From Thermaurantimonas aggregans (GTDB taxonomy: Bacteria > Bacteroidota > Bacteroidia > Flavobacteriales > Schleiferiaceae), in the NCBI RefSeq assembly GCF_003851885.1, contig NZ_BHZE01000002.1, forward strand, positions 1 through 64,000: 64,000 nucleotides of DNA. Reading direction: 5' to 3'. The notes under the pieces are model-generated. The model was not told where the DNA came from. It saw nothing but the letters and a program-made list of their open reading frames with translations, and searched no databases. Both the position numbers and the translations under genes were made by a program. Shown one piece after another: positions 46,893 through 55,618 of the stretch (positions within the stretch are counted from its first letter, which is position 1; every line of letters begins with the position of its first letter).

Positions 46893-49800
46893 ATGCAAGA
46901 TGATAAAAAAAACATACAAAAGTCGATCGATGCATTTTTATCTGAATACGCAGATAAAAAAATCGACGATATTGTCTTAAACAATTTGAGCGAAAATCTT
47001 CATATTTTTAAAAAAGAATTAGAATATCAAAATGATGAGCTCAAAAGGATAAATATTGAGCTAGAAAGTAAAAATTATTTTATAGAAAATATCTTTCGAA
47101 TTATACCTTCTATAATCTTACTTATCGATGAAGATTATAAAATCATAAAGTACAATCAAGCCTTTGAAATTTCGTTTAAATATTACAGGGATATATTCGA
47201 TGATTTTAGAAAAATATTTAAAGATGAATCCCAAACTGATCTTTATCACTTACTTCAAAATGATTATCCGCGTATTACATTAAAAGGAATCAATAATCAA
47301 ATATATCTTGCTGACGCTACATCGATAATATTAAATGAACGTAATATTACATTAGTACACTTAACAGATGTTACTGAATTAGAACTAAGTAAACAAAAAT
47401 TAAAAGTAGAAAACGAAATAAAATCACTTTTCGAAGAAATAAATAAAGTTCATATAGATGGCATTTATGAAGAGTCGATTATTCAACAAGTAGGTCAAAA
47501 ATTGGTGAATGGACTTGCTAAAATTCTATCGGCAGAAAAGATTTATTTATTTGACTTTAGTGATAACAATCATGTTCTCAAATTTGAGTCTCCATTCCTT
47601 TCAAATGAAATCTCAAATAAGGAGGAGATTGAGAATTTTTTTATGAAAGAACTCGATTGTATTTTTTATAAAGATTTTGATAAGTTTGATAAGAATAATT
47701 ACTTTAAAAATATCGAATCAGATATCACCGAAAGGGGATTTATTTTACATAAAATATTTTTGCGAGAAAAGGGTATTTTGAATGGATGTTTTTTTATATT
47801 AAGTAAACATAAAATAGATGAAAAGATCATTGAATATCTCAAATTAGAAGTATCAAATATTTTCTTCAAATTGTTGGGCGAATCAAAAATATTTGAAAGT
47901 GAAAGGAGGTTAAAGGCAATTGTAGAAAATTCACCGGATGGATTAGCAGTTATAGAAAATGGTAAATTAATTTTTGCAACAGACAATTACTTTAAAATTA
48001 CATCTATTCCCAAAGATGATCCACGATGGAAAGACCTTCAAAAAATATTTGACTACATACACCCTGAAGATCGTGAGTCAATCCGTGAAAAGCTACTTAC
48101 AGCTCTTGCCAATAAAGAAACTACTTTGACGTATGAATTTCGAATATTAAACAACGAGGGTAAATATGTATGGCAACAAGATCGAATTAATATAGTTTAC
48201 TTTAGTAATGATAATTTCAGAATATATGTAACTGCGCGTAACATCACCAATCAAAAAGAACAACTTCAACAGCTCAAAATCTTGGAAGCAGCAATTAATC
48301 AGAGCGATGCATCTATTGTAATAACCGATAGTGATGGCAATATTGAATTTGTTAATAAGGCATTTACAAAAATTACTGGTTATACATTCGAGGAGGCAAA
48401 AGGAAAAAATCCAAGGATTTTGAAATCTGGGCTTGTGGCTGAAGAAGTCTATAAAAACTTATGGCAAAATATCACCAATGGAAAGAGTTGGAGCGGTGAA
48501 TTGATCAACAAGAAAAAAGACGGAACCTTATACATTGAAAGCGCCCACATAACTCCCGTGGTGATAAATGGTAAAATCACAAATTTTGTGGCCGTTAAAA
48601 ATGATATTACAAAAATTAAAGAACTAAATAAAAAATTTGAAACTCTTTCGCTTGTAGCTTCTCATACGCAAAATCTTGTAATAATAACGGATAAAGAGGG
48701 AAGAATTACTTGGGTTAATAAAAGTTTTGAAGAAAAAACTGGTTATTCGTTTGATGAAGTTATTGGTAAGATTCCTGGATCTTTTTTGCAAGGTCCGGAT
48801 ACAAATCCTTTACACATTGAAAATATACGAAAAAAACTTAAGGAACTTGTACCCTTTAAGCAAGAGATTTTGAATTACACCAAAGATGGAAGGCCCTACT
48901 GGATCGAAATGAGTATAACTCCTATTTTCGATCAAAAAGGCAATCACATAATGTACATAGCCGTAGAAGATGATGTGACAAACAGAAAAGAATCTGAACG
49001 AAAAATATTAGAGAGCGAACGAAAAAATCGGGCTATATTAAATGCACTTCCAGACCTTATTTTTATCATTGATAGAAATTTAAAGTATATTGATTTTCAT
49101 GCTTACGATCCTTCCCAGATTTTAATGCCACCGGAAGCTTTTCTTGGTAAAACGGTAAAAGAAATAATGCCGAAAGAGCAAGGTGAAATTATAGCAAAAA
49201 GTATTATTGAAACGTTTCGAACAGCTGAATTAAGAGAGTTTATTTTTCATTTAGACATCAAAGGGAAACGCAGATATTACGAAGGACGTTGTGTGTTAAA
49301 AGACATTAATTCCGTTCTTATCTTAATTCGCGATGTCACAAAACTTAAAACTTTTGAGCAAGAACTCATCAATGAAAAACTCTTGTTTAAAACTGTAATC
49401 GACAATTTGCCGAACACAATTTATGTAAAAGATAAGTCGTACAAAAAAATACTCGTTAACAAAGCAGAGGTGGCCTATTTAGGAAAAACATCAGAAAGTG
49501 AGGTGATTGGCCGAACCGACGAAGAATTTTACCCTGAAGAAGTTGCCAAAGGAATTTTCAAAGAAGATCAGGAAGTACTCACTACCGGTCAACCCTTAAT
49601 TAACAAAATTGTAGAATATACTAACAATCGAGGAGATAAAAAATACATGATGATATCAAAACTGCCCTTTAAAGATTTCAACGGGCAGATAGCCGGTATA
49701 ATCGGTATAGGTGTTGACATTACAGCTCTGAAATTAAAAAAACAAGAACTACAAAAAACAATCGATGTAATAACCGATCAAAACGAGCGTTTGCGCAGCT

Positions 49801-50450
49801 TTACCTATATTGTAAGCCACAACATACGCTCTTATGCTGCTAATATCGATGGTCTAATCGAACTTATTAATGGCAATTTAATTTCAGAAGAGGAAAAGCC
49901 TGAAATGCTAAATTTACTACGGCAAGCATCTTCAAATCTCATGGAAACCATCACTACGCTAAATGAAGTAATTACCATCGAGCGCAAAGTATCAGATAAA
50001 ATTCAAACTATTGAATTAAACTCCGTGATTAAAAAGGTATTGAGTGTAGTGCAAAAGGAAATTGTAGATAATCAAATCATCGTTGTAAATGAAATACCCG
50101 ATGGCGTAAAAGTTATGTTCAATCCAGCATATTTAGAAAGTGTAATTCTCAATCTTACAACCAACGCTATAAGGTATAGGAGAAATGATGTAAGAAGTTT
50201 TATAAAATATGTTTACAAAGAAGAAAAAGGAAAAAAAATCATCGAAGTTTCAGATAACGGAAAAGGAATAGATCTTCAGAAGTTTGGCAAGAGGATTTTT
50301 AATATGTTTGAGACCTTTCACGGCAATCCCGATGCCAAAGGATTAGGACTTTTTATTACCAAAGCACAGGTAGAAGCTATGGGAGGAAAAATAGAAGTAG
50401 AAAGTGTGGTAAATGAGGGGACGACCTTTAGAATAATACTCAAAAATTAA
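46893..50450 (+). CDS. Multi-PAS/GAF sensor histidine kinase
   Basis: 1,185 residues without membrane segments. Order: helical start, PAS (about 65-170), a GAF-like region (~180-335), then five PAS domains from about residue 340 to 955. The kinase core follows: H-box YIVSHNIRSYAANIDGL with the phospho-His near residue 975, N-box LNLTTNAIRYR, G1 VSDNGKGID, F-box IFNMFETFH and G2 KGLGLF. The fourth PAS (~580-700) is LOV-like but lacks the photoactive Cys. The gene is much richer in A and T than the suf, rpsA or ligA regions, hinting at transfer or relaxed composition. It follows the CheB-CheR gene by 10 bases and overlaps marC tail-to-tail by 4. Confidence 0.93.
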   Translation: MQDDKKNIQKSIDAFLSEYADKKIDDIVLNNLSENLHIFKKELEYQNDELKRINIELESKNYFIENIFRIIPSIILLIDEDYKIIKYNQAFEISFKYYRDIFDDFRKIFKDESQTDLYHLLQNDYPRITLKGINNQIYLADATSIILNERNITLVHLTDVTELELSKQKLKVENEIKSLFEEINKVHIDGIYEESIIQQVGQKLVNGLAKILSAEKIYLFDFSDNNHVLKFESPFLSNEISNKEEIENFFMKELDCIFYKDFDKFDKNNYFKNIESDITERGFILHKIFLREKGILNGCFFILSKHKIDEKIIEYLKLEVSNIFFKLLGESKIFESERRLKAIVENSPDGLAVIENGKLIFATDNYFKITSIPKDDPRWKDLQKIFDYIHPEDRESIREKLLTALANKETTLTYEFRILNNEGKYVWQQDRINIVYFSNDNFRIYVTARNITNQKEQLQQLKILEAAINQSDASIVITDSDGNIEFVNKAFTKITGYTFEEAKGKNPRILKSGLVAEEVYKNLWQNITNGKSWSGELINKKKDGTLYIESAHITPVVINGKITNFVAVKNDITKIKELNKKFETLSLVASHTQNLVIITDKEGRITWVNKSFEEKTGYSFDEVIGKIPGSFLQGPDTNPLHIENIRKKLKELVPFKQEILNYTKDGRPYWIEMSITPIFDQKGNHIMYIAVEDDVTNRKESERKILESERKNRAILNALPDLIFIIDRNLKYIDFHAYDPSQILMPPEAFLGKTVKEIMPKEQGEIIAKSIIETFRTAELREFIFHLDIKGKRRYYEGRCVLKDINSVLILIRDVTKLKTFEQELINEKLLFKTVIDNLPNTIYVKDKSYKKILVNKAEVAYLGKTSESEVIGRTDEEFYPEEVAKGIFKEDQEVLTTGQPLINKIVEYTNNRGDKKYMMISKLPFKDFNGQIAGIIGIGVDITALKLKKQELQKTIDVITDQNERLRSFTYIVSHNIRSYAANIDGLIELINGNLISEEEKPEMLNLLRQASSNLMETITTLNEVITIERKVSDKIQTIELNSVIKKVLSVVQKEIVDNQIIVVNEIPDGVKVMFNPAYLESVILNLTTNAIRYRRNDVRSFIKYVYKEEKGKKIIEVSDNGKGIDLQKFGKRIFNMFETFHGNPDAKGLGLFITKAQVEAMGGKIEVESVVNEGTTFRIILKN

Positions 50451-51007
50451 AATAAAAGTTTAATGTTTTGGGTAAACAATTTGATGGAAATTGCCAATAA
50501 AACAATACCGAAAGTTTTTCTCAAAATTCCAAGACCACTATTGCCAAATAGTCGCTCCAATCTTTCGGTATTTTTAAGTACGATATAAACAATCAGAGAA
50601 TTTACGAGAATTCCGGCTAAAATGATTTTATAATCGTATTCTGCCCGCAGTGAAATTATGGTAGTAAGTGTACCAGCACCAGCTATCAGCGGAAAAGCAA
50701 TTGGTATAATTGAGGCAGTGTCAGGATTTTCTTCTTTATAAATGCGAATGCCTAAAATCATCTCAATTGCCAAGAAAAAAAGTACCAACGAACCAGCCAC
50801 AGCAAAACTGTTTACATCCACTCCTAGTAAACCGAGAAACTTTTCACCGGTAAAAAGAAATGCGATCATTATGACGGTAGCTACAAGGGTAGCTTTTTCC
50901 GATTGTACGTGACCGACCTTTTGCCTTAAAGAAATGATTAATGGTATTGAGCCCAAAATATCGATTACGGCAAAGAGTACCATCGTTACGGTTAAAAATT
51001 CGTCCAT
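50447..51007 (-). CDS. MarC/UPF0056 family integral membrane protein
   Basis: 186 residues with six predicted membrane helices: VTMVLFAVIDILGSIPLII, LVATVIMIAFLFTG, FAVAGSLVLFFLAIEMILGI, IIPIAFPLIAGAGTLTTII, IILAGILVNSLIVYIVL and the last one near the C-terminus. The family motifs D-x-x-G-S-x-P and P-L-I-A-G-x-G are present. Family function is unsettled; the old link to multiple antibiotic resistance was withdrawn in E. coli. It has its own promoter and overlaps the convergent kinase gene by four bases. Confidence 0.9.
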   Translation of the reverse strand: MDEFLTVTMVLFAVIDILGSIPLIISLRQKVGHVQSEKATLVATVIMIAFLFTGEKFLGLLGVDVNSFAVAGSLVLFFLAIEMILGIRIYKEENPDTASIIPIAFPLIAGAGTLTTIISLRAEYDYKIILAGILVNSLIVYIVLKNTERLERLFGNSGLGILRKTFGIVLLAISIKLFTQNIKLLF

Positions 51008-51026
51008 TAAAAAAATTATTTTTCGA

Positions 51027-51034
51027 CAAAGATA
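51027..51034 (-). promoter_or_regulatory. -7 promoter element of marC-like gene (TATCTTTG)
   Basis: A perfect TAnnTTTG on the minus strand, 19 bases before the marC start codon. Confidence 0.55.
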
Positions 51035-51094
51035 TTTTCTACTAAATTTGTTTTAATTATTTGCCAAAAAAATTAATTATCTTTTATAAGATCA

Positions 51095-52459
51095 ATGCAA
51101 CTTACGCCTGACTTTATAAGAAAATATATTCCTAAATATCTTCGAAAGAGTAAGAATTTGATGATTCTTGTAACCGATATTGAAGGGATAATTTTATATG
51201 TGAATGATTTTTATTTAAAACACTTCAATTTCAAATCAGAAAATGTTGTTGGAAAATTGTATACGACTCAAATTTTTTTAGGGGACAATGAGAGAATATT
51301 AGAGGCAATTAAAAAATGTATTGAAAACCCTCAGAATTCAGAAAAAATTATTATAAGAAAACCAAAAAAACATAACAAAACATATTATTATTCCAGCTGG
51401 GAATTTTTTGCTATCGTCAATGATTTAAAAGAGCCGATAGGAATTCTTTCTATTGGCTACGATATTTCAGATTCTTTCATCCTTGATGACCCTGAGATAG
51501 ATGAATTTTATTCACTAGTAAACAATATGACCGCGGAATCATGGACATTTTACGACACCGATTTGCACTTGAGAACATGCAATCAAAAAGCAATCGAAAT
51601 TGCAAAAAATGTTTTCAATGTAGAGCCGATCAAAGGTGATCACGCGATGATGTATGTTTTAGAAGAACACAAGCCAATAATGTAAAAGGCATATCAAAAG
51701 GCTCTGACAGGCGAACAAGTGCAGATGGAATTAAGTAATTCTACAGGACATTTTGTAATAACTCTAAAGCCAATTTACGATAAATCTGGTAAACTTTTGG
51801 GCATTGCACACTACTGCCTTGACATTACCAGCTTAAAGAAAAGTCAGGAAGAAAATCGCATTTTAAGTACGCGTTTTCAAACACTCATCAATCAAATTAA
51901 TGGAATAGTGTTAATAGTTGATTTAAAAGGAAAAATTCAATACGTTTCTGACAATATTAAAAAGTTATCAGGTTTCGATAAAGAGTTTGTAATAAATCGA
52001 CAATTTTCTGATTTTATTTATCCGGATGACTTACCTGAATTGAATCAGGCTTTTTAAAATCTGAGAAATTTAAATGATACTGTGGTGATTACCTTCCGAT
52101 CGCTAAATGCAGATGGTTCATACAATTACACTCTAGGAAGAGGTATAGTAATCGAAGAAGACGGTGAAAAATACATTTTATCTGTTATACTTAATATTGA
52201 TGAATTGCGACAAAAAGATGAAATTATCGAGAAGCATCACAAACGATTTCAACAAATTGCCTGGTTACAATCCCACGAAGTACGAGCTCCTTTAGCGCGA
52301 TTGCTTGGGCTTACAGATGCTATTTACACCGATCTGATCGAAGATAGGGAAGAGTTAAAACAATTCATCCATCACATTAAACAATCTGCGCTCGACCTAG
52401 ACGCTGTGATTCACAAAATTGTTCAGTTGACCGATACTGACAAAAAGGTTGATAAATAA
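51095..52459 (+). pseudogene. PAS/HisKA signalling protein interrupted by two in-frame TAA codons
   Basis: Three open stretches (51095-51682, 51686-52054, 52058-52459) are in one frame and read as one protein of about 454 residues if TAA at 51683-51685 and 52055-52057 are passed. Homology is continuous over both stops: PAS 1 (LMILVTDIEGIILYVNDFYLKHF), PAS 2 running across the first stop to GIAHYCLDITSLKKSQEENR, PAS 3 (FQTLINQINGIVLIVDLKGKI) running across the second stop to NLNDTVVITFR. The end is a HisKA-like helix pair with WLQSHEVRAPLARLLG. No ATPase domain follows; such ATPase-less PAS/HisKA proteins are common in Bacteroidota. Both stops are one base change from a sense codon. Recent decay is likeliest; assembly error or readthrough are alternatives. 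Confidence 0.8.
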
Positions 52460-52539
52460 TCATTTAACTCTTCATTTATCCAAAGTTGATCCAGTTTTTT
52501 TTGGTATCATAAGCAGTAATTTCTACATTTGAGGGAGAA

Positions 52540-54891
52540 TTAAAAATTCCACGCAACACTAAACACCAAATTTCTGCCCATTTCATCGGCGAAGTATTTC
52601 CAGCGGTTTAAATAATCGCGGTACTTCTGGTTCAGAAGATTTTCAACCCCAATTGAAAATCGAAATAGGCTCTTCTGAGCAGGTAGGGTAAAGGAAATGG
52701 ATGAATTTAATAAAGTGTAACCGGCGGGAGGCGGCATAAAATCCTGCTCGGGTAGCACGCGCCTTTGTCGTGCTACAAACAGGCCGGTGATGCGCCAGTC
52801 AATGTTCTTGATTTTGTTAAGTTCGGGAAATGCGATAATTAAGGAAGTTTGTGCGCGGTTGGCGGGCATCCAGGCTAAGGGTTGTGATGTGCTTAAATTT
52901 TGAGCATAGAGAAAGGAACCTTTTGCTTCAAGAGTGAAGGGTTCGAAGGGGCCAATTTCTGCATTTACGTCCAGACCAGTGAGCAGAGCCAGATCGTGTT
53001 GATTGTACTTAAAAATCGGAAATGCACCGCGTATGGTAGAGCGAAGTTCGCCAGTAGGCTCAAGATTGATGAAATTGCGAAACAAGTATGCATAGGCATC
53101 GGCCTGAATAGTAAGTGATCCCTTGTGATAGAGAGTATTTACATGCTGTTGAATGCCGAATTCATTGCGCAGTGTACGATTACCTTCCTCAATGCCGGCT
53201 ACGCCCTGGTGTAAACCGAAGCTGTAGAGCTCATTTACATCTGGGGCTCGTAAGGTGAGTTGCCCTTCATATGTAATAGCTTTTCGAGCATCTCTGAAAA
53301 TGTTTGTAGCGAGATTAACCGTGTAGGTTTGAAAAGTTCTGAACTCCTCTCTAACCACCAGTGGCACACTGCGCTCAATTGGGAAGGCTTGCAAACGTAT
53401 AAGTTCGTATCGAAGACCATATGTATACTCCTGATTGAGGATTCTTTTTATGCCTGAGTGAAAAATTGCTACTCTGTAGCTTAAAAAATCGGGTATTAGC
53501 GGTAGAATTCCAGTTTCAGGATTGTTCGTATTGTCTGTCACCCTAAACTGAACACCTGTTTTTTGCAAATCTGAACGATAAGATATTTCGGTGTAAAAAT
53601 CATTTTGAATCAGACTTAGCGCCGGACGATCGTTTTCTCCACTTCTTCGAAAGTCAAATTCTTTTCGATCGTTGTGCTGAAATCCTACGCGTATGCGAAG
53701 GCTAGATTGGGGAGAGATGAACACATTGGTCAGATTATTTATCGTGTGGTGGGTAACTTCTTGTCGAGGTAAATCAATGCGCGATGAAAATTGGTCTTCT
53801 GTAAAGAAAGGTATGGGGCGGCTCAATGCCTCTTGAAGGTCAGAAACATTGCCTATATGTGCCCCTCGTAAAATGCCAAGAGTAGTTCGATAGTAATTGT
53901 AGTTGAAAATATTGTCAATCCGCGAGGAAATGTTCTTACGCCATAGCAAACCGTACGAAAATTCATGTACTCCGGTGTTGCGCAGGTAATAGTCAGGGGT
54001 ATGTAAGTCTCCGGCAGTTTTATAGGCTACATCTGCTCTTATGCCGCCGGCATTTGTATTTCCTTTTTCGAGTTTCAAATGCCCCCATGCACCTCGGCCA
54101 TTTGTAAAGATTCCCGACTGTAAACGTCCGTGGAGGTGTTGGTCGATAAAACTCGCTTTCTTGTCGGCCAGCATTGCTCCACCCATTTGGCCGGCTGGCA
54201 GTTCGACAGCGGCTATTCCACGTATCACGGCGATGCTATCGTACACTAGCGTGCTTACTTCCGGCGCATGATCGTTGCCCCATTGCTGGCCGGCTTGAGG
54301 CATGCCGTGATTAAGCACAGCAATGCGTTGTGCGTTCATACCGCGTATTATGGGCTTAGCTATTTGCCCACCGGTGCGAAGTACACTCACTCCTGGTATC
54401 GAAGTTACTACATCGGCAAGGGGTTTAAATTGGAGTCGCTCGATTTGAGCTGCTGATAGATGCTTTTGCGATGCACTGCCCGGAGCTATCTTTTTTTCAG
54501 TGATTGATACTTCCGGAAGTTCGATTACAGAATGCTGCAATCCGACGATTAGAATGGTGTCGCCTTTCAACTGAAGTGATCCCATCACGGGTTGGCAACC
54601 GGCATGCAAAATGGTGTAGTGATATTGCCCGTTGCAGAGTAGACGAAACTCCGCTCTCCCTTCTTTGCTCGTTAAGCTAGATCGACTAAGATTTCGGCCG
54701 TCTGAAATCGTTACAAAGGCGTCTTTCAAAGGCCTTTTGCTCCCAGCATCCTGAATCAGAAGGGTAAGCGAATGAGCACATGCGGACTGAGCTGCTGTCC
54801 AGATGGGCAGCACAATCAGCAATAAAGTGAACCGGCTAAGGCTTGATTTCAATGGGGAAAACAGCTTCAATGTCTGTTGAACCTCCGGCAT
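52540..54891 (-). CDS. TonB-dependent receptor, probable metal (zinc) uptake
   Basis: About 783 residues if started at the ATG at 54891; a TTG at 54852 gives a cleaner signal peptide (MKSSLSRFTLLLIVLPIWTA). Both overlap the end of the upstream lipoprotein gene, implying translational coupling. An N-terminal carboxypeptidase-regulatory-like domain (LTLLIQDAGSKRPLKDAFVTI) is followed by a plug (LADVVTSIPGVSVLRTGGQIAKPIIRG) and a barrel ending GRNLVFSVAWNF. The plug and the ENLLNQKYRDYLNRWKYFADEMGRN block near the end recall ZnuD-type receptors. Together with the His-containing lipoprotein partner and the operator upstream this suggests zinc import; the substrate is inferred, not shown. Confidence 0.88.
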   Translation of the reverse strand: MPEVQQTLKLFSPLKSSLSRFTLLLIVLPIWTAAQSACAHSLTLLIQDAGSKRPLKDAFVTISDGRNLSRSSLTSKEGRAEFRLLCNGQYHYTILHAGCQPVMGSLQLKGDTILIVGLQHSVIELPEVSITEKKIAPGSASQKHLSAAQIERLQFKPLADVVTSIPGVSVLRTGGQIAKPIIRGMNAQRIAVLNHGMPQAGQQWGNDHAPEVSTLVYDSIAVIRGIAAVELPAGQMGGAMLADKKASFIDQHLHGRLQSGIFTNGRGAWGHLKLEKGNTNAGGIRADVAYKTAGDLHTPDYYLRNTGVHEFSYGLLWRKNISSRIDNIFNYNYYRTTLGILRGAHIGNVSDLQEALSRPIPFFTEDQFSSRIDLPRQEVTHHTINNLTNVFISPQSSLRIRVGFQHNDRKEFDFRRSGENDRPALSLIQNDFYTEISYRSDLQKTGVQFRVTDNTNNPETGILPLIPDFLSYRVAIFHSGIKRILNQEYTYGLRYELIRLQAFPIERSVPLVVREEFRTFQTYTVNLATNIFRDARKAITYEGQLTLRAPDVNELYSFGLHQGVAGIEEGNRTLRNEFGIQQHVNTLYHKGSLTIQADAYAYLFRNFINLEPTGELRSTIRGAFPIFKYNQHDLALLTGLDVNAEIGPFEPFTLEAKGSFLYAQNLSTSQPLAWMPANRAQTSLIIAFPELNKIKNIDWRITGLFVARQRRVLPEQDFMPPPAGYTLLNSSISFTLPAQKSLFRFSIGVENLLNQKYRDYLNRWKYFADEMGRNLVFSVAWNF

Positions 54892-55405
54892 TTTCAATAT
54901 TTCCCTGAGCCACATCCGGCGCATTTTTATCTGGATAGTGACGAAGAACAATGCGTAAACTACCCGATGATGGGTTGCCCGTGATTACATCTACCAGCAG
55001 GCCGAGAGGTTTACCGTTAGGGTCAAAGTCTTTGTAAATGAATTGAGCTTCAATTTCTTCTGGTATGTAAAAGAACTGATGATCCTTAGCTGTGGCTAAA
55101 ATTTCGACATTTACGTTGCCCGGTGGGGTTTGTGTTTCGTCCCAAAGATTGAGGCTGCCGCGATAGGCTTGATTGGCCTTAATTTCACCTACTTGCGATA
55201 CCTGTGGTGGAATTCCACCCATGCCGTCGAGGTCAAAAAAGCGAAGCACAACACTGTCCGCAGGATTTTCACTGTTTTTTAAGAGAAATTCAAGCGTTGT
55301 AATCAGTTCGTTTTCTTTGGGTACTTCAGGCTTTTCTTTTTTGCAAGCATTTGATAATAAGATTGTTAGGCTAATTGCTAACAGTAATTTTGCAGAGTAG
55401 CTCAT
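54836..55405 (-). CDS. Lipoprotein partner of TonB receptor (family often labelled type 1 periplasmic binding fold)
   Basis: 189 residues. Lipobox SNAC with Cys near residue 21 (LLLAISLTILLSNACKK). The body is beta-rich: LITTLEFLLKN, VVLRFFDLDGMGG, AYRGSLNLWDET, AKDHQFFYIPEE, LGLLVDVITGNPSSGSLRIVLRHYP and the end GGSTDIEAVFPIEI. I recognise a Bacteroidota family of this length that is regularly found just upstream of a ZnuD-like TonB receptor. The DHQFF and LRHYP segments offer His ligands. First gene of a two-gene minus-strand operon under a dyad-overlapped promoter. A surface-exposed zinc-binding role is inferred. Confidence 0.82.
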   Translation of the reverse strand: MSYSAKLLLAISLTILLSNACKKEKPEVPKENELITTLEFLLKNSENPADSVVLRFFDLDGMGGIPPQVSQVGEIKANQAYRGSLNLWDETQTPPGNVNVEILATAKDHQFFYIPEEIEAQFIYKDFDPNGKPLGLLVDVITGNPSSGSLRIVLRHYPDKNAPDVAQGNIENAGGSTDIEAVFPIEIKP

Positions 55406-55408
55406 AAA

Positions 55409-55429
55409 TGCAACTTTGTTGCAAATATA
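55409..55429 (-). promoter_or_regulatory. Promoter with perfect 6-3-6 operator dyad of the lipoprotein/TonB operon
   Basis: On the minus strand TATATTTG (55429 to 55422) is a perfect -7 element. Immediately downstream, TGCAAC-AAA-GTTGCA (55423 to 55409) is a perfect inverted repeat that covers the expected transcription start and ends three bases before the ATG. Size and position suit a Fur-family repressor such as Zur; the regulator itself is not in the window. Confidence 0.65.
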
Positions 55430-55467
55430 AAAGTAAATTTTCTTTTAATATGAACCTCACAATCTGA

Positions 55468-55496
55468 TTTTGAAGCTATAAATTTCGTTACATTTG
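55468..55496 (+). promoter_or_regulatory. rpsA promoter
   Basis: TTTTG (55468-55472) and a perfect TAnnTTTG, TACATTTG (55489-55496), are separated by 16 bases. Transcription would begin around 55501-55503, exactly at the first arm of the leader hairpin. Confidence 0.65.
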
Positions 55497-55500
55497 CAGC

Positions 55501-55618
55501 CCCTTTCCGGCAGCCTCGAAAAACTCAGAAAGGGTGATGAAAATGAATTGTTTAACACCTTCATTTTTTAAATGCTGCCTAAGAGTTTTTTTTAAAAAAT
55601 GAATACAAATACTTCTTC
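55501..55618 (+). promoter_or_regulatory. Structured rpsA leader with predicted pseudoknot
   Basis: Four sets of complementary segments occupy the leader. CCCTTTC 55501-55507 pairs with GAAAGGG 55528-55534. Its loop holds GGCAGC 55509-55514, complementary to GCTGCC 55574-55579, and AAAAACTC 55519-55526, complementary to GAGTTTTT 55583-55590. AAAATGAA 55540-55547 pairs with TTCATTTT 55560-55567. The crossing order of the middle two makes a pseudoknot-like fold. Feedback control by S1 protein is the natural guess, as rpsA is autoregulated in enterobacteria. Confidence 0.6.

Noticed and set aside
50447-51007. Multiple antibiotic resistance gene
   Set aside because: The MarC family name is historical; a resistance role was not confirmed and nothing here supports it.
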